A DNA stretch of 64,000 bases, from NCBI RefSeq assembly GCF_932526225.1, contig NC_064048.1, forward strand, positions 9,262,515-9,326,514, in the 5' to 3' direction. The position numbers were made by a program, and so were the translations under genes. How positions within the stretch are numbered: the stretch's first letter is position 1; every line of letters starts with the position of its first letter. Under the pieces are notes generated by a model, which worked only from the letters and a program-made list of their open reading frames with translations, did no database searches and was not told the DNA's origin. This document shows positions 1 through 18,600 of this stretch, piece after piece. Source of the DNA: Nematostella vectensis (Eukaryota; Cnidaria; Anthozoa; Actiniaria; Edwardsiidae).

Positions 1-241
1 TTAAAAGCCTCTGGTAGCCACCGTTTTGTCTTCCTAGCAAAGTACAAGTGTGAGCAAGAATCCATTTCCATCAGATTATTTTGGGGAACCCATTACAATT
101 ATTTTCAATTTAATTTGGTATTTTTTGTTGGTCACAAGTTTGCACTTATACCTTATGTTCTTTGGTTAAATTTTAAAAGTATCAATGCAACAATCTACTT
201 GATACTTCTTAGCCTTGAAAGGCCATCTAATGGGTGTTTAC

Positions 242-7056
<6,815 letters not shown>

Positions 7057-8358
7057 ATTCTAGCCCTAGTATAACCTCCAATACCTCAGTTAAACGCCAT
7101 ATTTCAGATATCTCCCGACCTGAAATAAAAATTTCATTTTTATATTGTTTATACTGCATTTTTGGTGCAAATGCTGTGTGGGTGATTCATTTGGAAAGAA
7201 TAACTCGATTTGTTTGCTGTTTATCCCCGTAACTTTGATAAATGAACATTATAATAAACCGCTAGACTAAACTAAAATATCATGACATCGCCTTAAAGTA
7301 CAGGAAATAAGATCGAGACCTGGAAAGTATGGAAATACAAACTTGAAATTTTTTTCTCAAACGCCAGTTCACGATCTTGTTTTATACCGGTTCCAAGTTG
7401 ACACAAAAATGCATCCTCACAAGCTCGTCCGCAAAATACCGAACTATGAACCAACATTATTATCGAGACCACAATAAAAACAACCAGATAGCTGAGAACG
7501 ACTACTAATAGATGAATCCCGGAGTGCACTATTCATTCTATCGAGATAAAATCTAAAGAAAAACTTAAAATAAAGGCAACTTGCGAGACACCTTTGTCCC
7601 AGGTCGCCTTGAAAATGAACTTTTAGCTTAGCGACGTGGAAATCGAGGTTGCTCTTCTATTTAACTAAGTCGCTAGAATCAAAGAAACTGACAAAATACA
7701 CCACCATTAAAGCAAAAAAAAAAAAAAAAAATGGCTAACTTACCACAGGCTTAATTTAAAAGACAGAAAAAGCTTAGGGAACTTTTGAAACTGCGCTAAG
7801 GAACTCGGGAAGTTGAAGAAATCAAGCGAGCGCCAACGACGACCACGCGAGAAACCGGTTGGTAAAAACAATAGAGATATACTTACCTTTTTGGTAAATT
7901 CATAATATTTAGGAGCCTGACTAATTGCTGTTTCATAATTGCCACCTCCTAGGTGATATGACGAGCAAAACAAGCCATGAATTCAAGATAATTCCATCCA
8001 CGGTCGCCATCCAACTCAAAACTTTGCATAACTTTGACTGTCAAACCAACCGGCCGCGCGAGGAATGAGCTGGCCTGGGGACGGCCCCTCGCTAGGATGC
8101 CTGGACCACAGGAGGACCAGAGTAGTTACAGGTTATTTTTTGTATTCTTTTGCATAAATGCTCAACAAATAAAACTGGTTTCTATAGCAAAAGAAATTGC
8201 TTTTATTTTACTTTGTAGTCTTACAATGTTCTGAATAATTCTACATCTCCTAGAAACCATTGGCAACAATGCGGTTAATTACGTGTGTAGGTAGATTGTT
8301 CCAGAAAAAAACTTCAGCATCTAAAACCACGATTTACTTCACCGGGCATCTATTGTTG

Positions 8359-8799
8359 TTTAGTATGAATCTACTCACATACTATCACTAATCTCGCAAT
8401 TTGATTGGCTCCCGTACTCACTATCTATTGAGCCATAGATAGTGAGTAGCGAAAAAGCCACTTGAAGCGAAAGAGAAAAAAAAAAACCTTGATTCAAATT
8501 TGAAAAAAAAATTGGTTCAAAATCTTTTCTAGTAAATGTATTTTCCATCCTTACAAAAAGACACTAAAAGTAACGAAGACTGCAGGGTTTTGAAGCTAAA
8601 GTTTTCAATTTTCGTTTATCTGCGCGCGCTGCAAACACCGGTTGCATGAGCTCGCGTACGCACTAGAAAACACGCCATTTCAAACGAGCGCGCGCTTTTT
8701 TGATTTTGTAAAAATACCGTTTTCGTTGTTTGTGTTATTACTGATAATTATTAAAATAGTCATTTATTTGAAGGAGTATGTGAGTAGATTTATACTAAA
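8359..8799. mobile_element. MITE-like element with 25-bp terminal inverted repeats
   Basis: The left end (8359-8383) and the reverse complement of the right end (8775-8799) match at 24 of 25 bases; both contain AATCTACTCACATACT. The interior (441 bp overall) has no transposase ORF, as expected for a non-autonomous DNA element. A 14-bp perfect hairpin lies inside it at 8415-8448. No target-site duplication was identified. Confidence 0.65.
8415..8448. repeat. Perfect 14-bp hairpin with 6-nt loop
   Basis: TACTCACTATCTAT is followed by six bases and then its exact reverse complement. It sits inside the inverted-repeat element, and its core overlaps in sequence with the element ends (ACTCAC), suggesting a sub-terminal derivative. 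Confidence 0.8.
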
Positions 8800-9665
8800 A
8801 GAATTAGACTACTCTTTCTCTATGAGTCAAATAGTCATAGAAAACTCGAACTCGCAACAGATCCCAATGTATTCCGTACGCCTCGGAGTCTGCCCTAAAG
8901 ACGTCTTATTAAAGACGAAAATTTCGCAGAGTCGAATTCCAGTTTTTGGTGTATTTGGTACGAGATTATGACAGTTTGGGCTTTTTGATTCTATCCGTAC
9001 GCCTCGGGTGATGCACAGTAGACGTCACAGCGTGACGTCGTGGAGAACGGCACGTAACTTTACCGACTGGAGTCCAGATCAAAACAAAAATATTCAAACT
9101 CTAATCATTTTAAAATACATCTTTCCCTTTTAAATGGATACTTTAAGATTGAAATGAGATGTTTTAGTTGAGGGATGCATTAAAAGCTGAGTGAAATTCA
9201 CTATTACGAAACCTTGCGCGACCCAAGTCAGATCAGCGAACTTATACCTGGGAACACACCCTTACATCAACGCATCTAAAGTATGTACGCATCTAAAGTA
9301 AAAATATGCTATTTCGTATATGCGTTGTGCTTTCATTTGCTTTTATTGTCTTTACCGTCACAATGTACAATAAAACGGACATCAACATTTACAAACTTCA
9401 GAGAAAAGAGACAGAACAAGGAGGGAAGTATAGTAGAATAGGAGATTTGTGCTCGGTGGGCGTAGATCCCTATTTGTTCTGTTGCGTTAAGAATCAACTT
9501 CAAGCTCCATGGTACTCCTGAGGGACTCAGCTCTTAGCTTGACTATATCTAGGATATAGCATCGATCTTCTGTAAACCAAGAGACTGGGTCTACTGTCCA
9601 GTAAAATGATGAAGCGTTGGTTCTCTTCGAGCTCCCTGTGGAAAATCTCCCGAGAGGGACTGGGT

Positions 9666-12600
9666 TTACTGTGCGGCAATAGGATGTAGCGTTGGTTTCT
9701 CTTCAAGCTTATCGTATTCAAGGTGGAATTCTTTGGGGACCTTCCTCCACGCCTGACAGTCAAAGAAGTAATACGTCCCGCGTTCGTAATTGTTAGACTT
9801 GACCTGAGGTTCCACGCCTGGAGCACGTGTTAGCCACACCCTCTCTTCCTTGTGGTACCTCCAATCACGCGCGTACCTAAGAAAAGATAAGCGAAGCCTC
9901 GTAAAACAGCACTAGCATTTTTGGGATTAAATTAACAGACAATAAAAGTGCTGTAACAGTTGTCCTCATTAAAAAAACACCATTCACGCCGCCAGTTTAC
10001 CCTCCCGCACAATACAGAGTCACTCAAAGAATCCAATCCCATCGGCTCATTTCAGCAAGTGAGTGATATACTTACAATCACAATATCATTAATAAGGTAT
10101 TAGACCTTAATGATGAATAATTATCTTACTGTCCGTTATATCGCGACCCGCGTTTTAAAAACACGATTTGTTTTGATTTTCTGTTCCGTCAAAGCCATTC
10201 TGAGCCAATCAGAGTCTCGCTTTGTGCACTTCCCTGGCTATCCTCTGGACGAAAACCAGACAGTCTCGAGACAGAAAGCCAGGCAACTGCACTAGGCGAG
10301 AGATGGCAAGGATCTGATAGGCTTAGAATAATTTGACTGGCGGAACAGAAAATCCCAAAAGACAAAAACAAATCGATGTTTTGAAAATGCGGCGTCGCGA
10401 TACAACGGATTCGACGGTAAGGTTTTCTTGCCTAAAGACCGTTGTAAATGATAACAAAGAAGTGGTTGCTCGAAATTCCGTCTACTTACAGTTCAGCAGC
10501 AGCTGCGAGTTGTAAGATGTCGCCGCCGTTCGTGTAGTACAGGTAGAACAGAAGGTCTTCGCCATATCTACTCAGCTTGATGGGTGCCAGCTACAAAACA
10601 CAAAGCGTATCAATGAATGGCTGTCGATGCTCTTAAAACCTAAGCCGAGCACGAAGAAAGCCTGTGATAATCTTAAACTTTAGGGAGCGGGATCATAGTA
10701 AACACGAATTTCAATGGGCCGTTTTCCAGATAACGAGGGCCCTTGTTATTCTAGCGTGAAAGCGAGGATTGGCAGATCGGAGTTTGATTACACCCGCGTT
10801 GCAATATTCTGAAACTTTGTTAAAATCATGTACATGTAGTAAAGCTTGATAAGAATAAAATTGTTCCGTTTAACACTAATGTAAATCATAATGCATATCT
10901 GTTATCATTATATTATCATTTATGTATGTTTGTAATAATTTAATTATTTTCCGAGAGCCACATTTATATTATCTGTTTTGATATTAGGTGTCACTCTCAA
11001 TAAAAAAAATGTCTTAATTATCTTCCCTCAAGTCAAAAATTTTTTAAGTGAAGACTCACCTTTTCTCGGATAAACGAGTTTATACGATACTCCGGGGGAA
11101 CATGATAGTCTATAACAAAAACATATGGGTGCATAAGGGTGAGCTTCCTGACAATGCGACGCGCGCTAACGTGACCACCTTGACAGCGTTGCCAAGTAGG
11201 ACAATAAAGAAAGATGGGAGAGACTCGATATCTGATGGGTATCAATGTCACTAGCCAACCAGCTTTGGAGAGCTTTGGAAAGCAATGCTTGTATACACAT
11301 CAAGCACGATAGAAACCTCCCTAGTAATGATGTTCGTGTCAATCAAAACAATGAATAACGCATGCTAGTTCATAGATACGACGCGCGCACGATTATCCAA
11401 TCAGAAAGCAGCAAATAGAAGCCAGCGAAGTGCAACCCAAATGTCCCACAAAAGTCCCACAAATTGTACATGTCGGATAGGATCAGTGAGTCCTGCCCGG
11501 AGTTATTTTAAATACAGACGTTTATAGGGGTTTTCCTGCGACTTGGAAAACAAAACACAGTAACATAACATGATGGAAACTTGTCTTGTTGTCCAAGATT
11601 GGTGAAAATCTTGTGAGAATGAAGCATAGAAATTGATAACTACGAGTTTGATTGTTGAATGGAAACGGGACGAATCCAGCTTAAAATACGAAAAATTGGA
11701 AATGATAAGATAAAGCGGTGCTCTTTACGGTAGGTACTAAGTGCTTATGTGTTTTCAAACATATTTTTGTCAACTTGCAGTGATTTAAGTGCAGGGAAAA
11801 TCAGAAGAGAAAAGCCGAGTTCGCTGTTTACGACCGACTTCTAACAACAAGTTTTATCGGCAAACGTCAAGATTTACAGTAAAAATACAAACGACAGTCT
11901 CATTCCTATATGTAATTGAAGTAACCTAGGTAATTTCAAACACAAGTTTAATGGTACGACTTACACTGCTCTTGTAAGTGGTTTGTTTGCTTTTTGTTTT
12001 TCGTTTCTTCGTAGTACATTTTACGTGTTTTTCTACAATTGAGTCCCAACTCTACACTAAAAGCGGCCGGGCAAAGAAAACAGGGCTAGCACTTTCTACG
12101 CTGACCGGAGAGTGGTTATTTGCTTGTCCAGATTCGCAGAAAAATATCTCAAACCAATCTTTTTCGGCGTCGATTGCCGACTTTTTGTGGGACATTTGTG
12201 GGACCACATGGCTGTTATTGCACCATCTCTTTCCTGATTGGCTATTCGTGCGCGCGTGATTGACATGTCGGATCTATGAATTGGATGACATTTTCAAACT
12301 TGGTGACCACGGTAGGGCGCGTCGCATGGTAAACCTCGTATTGGTGACCATGGTAGCGCGCGTCGCATGGTAAACCTTGTCTTGGTGACAACGGTAGCGC
12401 GCGTCGCACTATAAAACAAGCCATACTCTGCTCGTGTTCCTACACAACCTGTTATGTACTCATTACACTATCGACACGTTAAAATAAAAACCCCTGTAAT
12501 AAACCATGCGGTTACTCATTAAAGAAGTCCAATTTACACTCCCATACTATACAAAGTCACATAAAAATCCGTTTCCATCGTCTAATTCGAGCAAGTACCT

Positions 12601-15600
12601 GAGATGTTTCCAATCAAGTATCGTCAATAAATACATTAAATGCATGCCCCGGGTGTGAAAACTCATTTATTCACTCTCAGTCCGTAGACTGTCAATGGCT
12701 ATTTAAGTTTTTCTTGCAAATGAACCGCTGCATTTTCAATTGTAAACAATAACAAAGGAGCGGTTGGTCGACATTCTTTAAATGTCATGAATGCATGGTT
12801 CTGGCATTTTCTTATCGTCTTTATTCGTACGTATTATCATTCTCAGCAGGGAGGGCAACCTTTCTAACCAATCCCTTGACGTCTTACCTATCTCGTGAGG
12901 TCTACAGGGGCTTTCAGCAAACGGCGAACCGAACGTATGATACAAGCTCCTAGAATACAAAAAAACGTGAGTCAACATCTTAACAACACCGTGGTCAAAA
13001 CGTAGAATATGAACGAGCTTTAGATACGAGGTTAGATACGAGGTTAGATACGAGCTTTAGATACGAGGTTAGATACGCGCATCAACGGAAGGGGTTATCC
13101 CTCTTCTAAAGGGTCTATCCCGCGCCTGAAGGGTCTATCCCGCGCCTGAAGGGTCTATCCCGCGCCTGAAGGGTCTATCCCGCGCCTGAAGGGTTTGTCT
13201 CCCACCTGTAATGTTTTTACCTCTTGAGGTGATTATCCCGCACCTGCATGGTCTATCGCGTACCTGAAGGGTCTATCCCGTACCTGAATGGTCTATCCCG
13301 TACCTAAACGGTCTATCCCGCACCTGAATGGTCTATCCCGTACCTGAATGGTCTATCCCGCACCTGCATGGTCTATCGCGTACCTGAAGGGTCTATCCCG
13401 TACCTGAATGGTCTATCTCGTACCTGAATGGTCTATCCCGTACCTGAATGGTCTATCCCGCACCTGAATGGTCTATCCCGTACCTGAATGGTCTATCCCG
13501 CACCTGAATGGTCTATCCCGCACCTGAATGGTCTATCCCGCACCTGAACAGTCTATCCCGTACCTGAATGGTCTATCCCGTACCTGAATGGTCTATCCCG
13601 TATCTGAACGGACTATTACGCACCTGAAGGGTCTATCCCGCCCCTGGAGGGAATAGCCCATCCTAGATGTACTTACTCTGGTGAGTTGAGGTTCAATCCG
13701 AGAGTTGTCAGGTCACTGAAAAAAAAAATGACAAAATGATATGAAATAAAATGCAGTAATTAGGACTGATGGTGTCCCCTGTGAATGTGGTCTTCTATAT
13801 GCAGAGGACTTGGTCCTTAATGTGAAGGTCTTCCCCCGGCTATACTGTATACACAGGAATCGGGCTCGCTAAAATATTCGAATAAATGTCGATAAGATAA
13901 GATAACATTATCCTATGAAATTAACACAAAACTTATGTTTATCCATACTTGGTAACACAAGAACTAACAATCGTTGATTTAAAAATACTCTCTCGTGTTA
14001 ATTTTGTTGGCGTTGTGGTAACGTTAATAAGTAAGGGCATCCATTTCCTTTTCCTCTTCTCTCCTTCCCCATGCCCCTCCCCCACCGTCGGCCTTGTTCC
14101 GCCTCGTTCTTGCGTCTGTGACATCGACGCCCTTGGTACCCGTGGATGATGATTCAGGTCTTGATTGCGGGGCTGCTTACCTTCCCAGCGCCAGGGTGAC
14201 AAGGTTCGGTTCAGTCTCTGCCGCCCGGATAAACGTTAGAAGCCCGATCATACCGAACTGGTCAGTCACCATGCCTTTTGGGATATTCGTTATCACTCCT
14301 GTGAACCAGAAAAGCGCTTGTAGTTATTGAATCATTTTAGCCTAAACCTGATGCTATTCTTAGGAATATTCGTAAGAATCCCACCTAGGAACAAGAAAAG
14401 CGCTTGTAGTTATTTAGTCATCTTAGCCTAACCCTAACTAGGGGGTTAATAACACTCGGGTGGGGACAAAGATGTTATTTTTCTATCTATGTTGCCAATT
14501 CTGATGCTTGTTTTTTGTTTTTTTTTGCCATTTACACGTGTAATTTTTGTTCATATGTTTCTTGCTCCAATGAAGGGCTAAAGCTTATCCGTCCCCTCCT
14601 CAAGTTCTAGAGATGATCACTTACCCGATGGACTAGTTTGGATTCCTCTCTGAGATTTCCCATTCATCTGTGCTGTTAGCTTTGGATCTAGTAGTCTACA
14701 AAGGAAATTAAAAGGGGGAAAACACTTACTTGAGGCTCAGTAAGGCAGACCTAGTTTCTGTAGACAAGAGCTTAAAGAGCCTTTTTCATAAACACCTTAC
14801 AATAATCTTCCTACAAAATTCTCGAAATAACAATCTCAAAATAAAGTTTTATAATTTGATTTACCCAAATCAGCTAAAAAAATGGAAATGTACTCTTTCT
14901 CAGCTGACAGAGACTCTGACTTATATTTTTAAGGTATAAAACTTTGACTAACTGCCATCCTTTAGGGGTTGTTGATGGATTGTCCGATTTTGCTATCTCT
15001 TGGGGTATAAAATTCGGCCATCTGCCATCCCTTAAGGGGTGTTGAAGAATTTTTTCTGATTTTGCTATCTTTTTTGGCATAAAATTTGACCAACTGCTAT
15101 TCCTTAGGGGATGTTTAACAATTGTTTTCCGATTTTGTTATCTTTTAGGGTATAAAATTCGAATTGCTATTCCTAAGGAGGGTGTTAAACGGGTTTTTTT
15201 CCTCCTAATTACGCTACCTCATAGGGTTAAAAATTCCTTCAACCACACCTAATTTGCTATCTTTTGGGGGTAAGAATTTCTGTTTACAAAGCCAAAAGTG
15301 CTATCCAATAGGGTTAAAATTGATTTTAGTGACAATCACCCCCATCCGTTTTTAATCAGAGTCCTGGGCATAAGACTCGGCTTATTCTAGCAAGTTACGA
15401 AGATACTTACAATCAAATATTGTTAATTAGGTATCAAACTAGAGTCTTTAATTGTTATTTAGTTTTCTTCTTTAGTTTCCTTGCAAATAAACTGAAAAGA
15501 AAAATACTTGACATACTTTGCTTCCCTGGCTGAATCCTTCAATGCCTGTTCGTAAGTGCTTCCAACCCGGTTATCTATAAAAAGTATGTGACAGTTATCA

Positions 15601-18600
15601 AGTGAAATCTGAGTTTACCATAAATGACCTAATAAAGGCCCCCTATCTAAAGAACGCCTTCCAACTAATGAACGCCTCCTCTAAGCATACAAGTTTGTAT
15701 AATGCCTCCCTGTAAGCATACAAGTTTGTATAATGCCTGCCTCTATTAAACACCCCCTCCCCTGCTCCCCTACCTCCCGCTTAAAAAGAAATATTTCATT
15801 GTTCCCATAATATAAATCAATTTTATTGCCTTCTTGCTTAATCAAAGCGAGTAGCGTCTCGCCCAATGCCAAGAAACGCTTGCTACATAGGCCATAATTT
15901 AACGTTATCTTGACTGAAATTAAAAACTGATTGCACTTGGGTTTGTTTATTGTTAGTTTATATTGAACGCCCCTCTCTAATAAACGCCTCCTATCTATTG
16001 ACCCCCCCTCGGACCATAGAAATTTAATAAACGCCGGGGCGTTTATTAAATAGTATATCCTCTGTCCCTTTTGAGGTACAGTAAAAACCTGACCCCAATC
16101 TTGTGAATCGTACCTGTGAGGGGGAAGATACTTGATGTAGAGCTTACTCCCTTGATAAGGAGAAAGAAGAATTTAGAATTACAGGAGAACACAAACACAG
16201 TAGGGAGAAAGGTTGGCGGGCTTTCTCCATAGAAATAGTGAGAAATAATTTGGTTATATGTAGTAAACAGAAATAGGGAGTAAGGGGTTAGCAAACTTAC
16301 TCAATGGATAGTGAAAAAAAAAATACTTAAAAATAGTAAAACAGAAATAAGAATGAGGGGTTAGGAAGATTACATCATGAATATAATAAAATGATTTGAT
16401 AATAGTAAAACAGAGGGTTAGGGGTTAGCAGGATTACTTCATGGATTTGTTTAGTTTGGGGTCTGACCTTCATTCAAAAGTGTTTAAGAGAGTTAATGAT
16501 ACTGTAAGTATTGCCAGGGAAACAGAAGAGGCTGGAGAAAGGGTTTGAGAAATCTGATGTTTTACCAAGGTATTGACCATTGACTTGGACAGATCTGCTT
16601 GACTTGAACTCTCGCTATTATCTGAAAATAAATGTGGCACAGTCAGCTATTTGGGCCTCTTCATATGTTTTATTATGTTGGCCTCTTCATATACAGTCAA
16701 ACACACAAGTAATTGATTATACAGGTTTTTTGCCAGTCGAATTCTCTCTGCAGTTCATTATGTTTCACAAAGTGCTGATGAAGTTTATCTGAGAGAAACC
16801 AGCAACACATATGCCATGCTGATGAGTCCTAACAAAGACAATTGTCCATCGTTGCCGAACTGCATGGGTGCCAATGTCTGTATATGGATGTCTGGTGCCG
16901 ATGTTCTTACCTTGTTTGAATGATGTGCCAGGAAGAGCGGGAAAGTCCTCATTCAGAATGGAGAAGTCTGGTTGTGGTTCAGCAGGTTTGGACACCACGC
17001 CGTACGACGGTCTACTTGGTGCCCCCCCTGGGCCCCCTGCACCCCCCTCCAAGTGCATCCTGTTGGTCAGGGTTGGGAACTCTGACAGGTCCAGGGCAGT
17101 TCCCCCTGGTGAACTGCTGTCCCCTGGTAATTTGATTACACAGATCAGGGTTAATTTGTTGTTTAGTTAAAATTAAAAAGTACTTTTCTAAATTTTTTTT
17201 GTCTCTGTTAGCTGATATTTTGTCATCATTTCAACAGGCTGAATGCTATTGCAATATTTTCAAAATAATTATGTAAAAGTACAAAAACTTGTTATCTATG
17301 ATGACTATTTCAAGATTTCATCACATATACAGTATAGGTTATATTTCAGAGTCAAAGTCTAAGAATTATATTGAGATGCAAGTATCTCTTTCGCCCATGC
17401 TGTCAAAGACACTCAATGCACTCTTTAGATAATGTTTTTTTATCTCACAACAAACAACAAGACTTCTCTGATTTGAAACGTTGACCAAGCGTGTACCCAG
17501 GGTTCAGGTTGGCAGTCATAGCTTTCATAAGGATAGTATTTGATCATCCCATAATAAAAAATAACCCACTTTTTGTCAGCTTTTAATGAACACACACCGT
17601 GCACACCCCTCTGGGTACCACCTGTTCACAGAAGCACTTCGATCATCTAAGCTCAGACCATGACTAAGTTCGTTTACCTGAAAATGCCCCTCCTCTCCTG
17701 AAATCTCTGAAGACTTGGGCTGACTGGAATGGCTGTCTCCTACCCAGTGGTGGGGAGGGCATTCTTGACGGATCTTGTAGACCAACAAAACATAACTTAT
17801 ACGCAATGCATATATGTAATAACTGCACAGGGATAGGGGGGGGGGGGGGGGGGCTTCTTGACGGATATTGTAAACCAACAAAGCATCAGTAATAATGCAT
17901 ATAATAACTGCACAAGAGTGGGGAGGGAATTCTTGACTAAGCTTGTAAATCATCAAAGTGTCTATGTTATGATATGGTATGGCAGTAGAAAGAACAAGTC
18001 TGGCTGTGTCAGCATGGCCATCACCATTTATTCAGAGAGCAAGCTTGTGTAGATACCCACCAGTTGGCGTAAAGGCACTTGTCAATGACTGCAATCCAGA
18101 GCCCACAAGTCCCTGGAAAGACAACAAGAGATGATACCACACCCTTACTATGATCATCTGTTTTGTTTTCTGTGGATCTACCACACCCCTATCACTTTGC
18201 AATTTGTTTGCAATTTGCTCATATACGACACACCCCCATTCCCTCTGATTGAACTTTAGATGCATTAACCACACCCACCTCCTAATCTCTTTTATTGCAC
18301 TTTGGAAGCATACCAAATCGCAATTTTCCTTATCGCATTTTGAATGTATACACCAAACACCTCTTCCCTCAGATAGCATTTTACATATAGATGCGTATAC
18401 CACACCCCATGGTCATTTTTTCAAAAAAAATGCTAGCAGTGCATTTTGTGTTTTCAAATCTTCTAGAATGTGAATTGTGACAAAACAGCATCTCGAATTG
18501 ATTTTAGTGGCATCTTTCAACTAATTACATGCCAATTTAAGTTTGGTGCCTATTATTGCTGGTGCGCATTCTCGTCTTTGCATACAACTAAGCACACACA

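Larger units (their letters stand above)
7057..9665. other. Intergenic region between STK33 (5' side) and CNOT2 (3' end)
   Basis: Holds the upstream region of the kinase gene and the 3' UTR/flank of CNOT2. It includes a delimited inverted-repeat element (8359-8799) and a perfect hairpin. A minus-strand AATAAA (plus-strand tttatt at 9342-9347) about 320 bp after the CNOT2 stop is a candidate poly(A) signal. No convincing coding exon is seen. Confidence 0.5.

Noticed and set aside
13018..13660. CRISPR-like regular array
   Set aside because: The 20-bp units are contiguous with no unique spacers, and the host is a eukaryote; it is a minisatellite.
14094..14330. Plus-strand open frames over a CNOT2 exon
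   Set aside because: Shadow of the minus-strand NOT-box exon 14181-14298.
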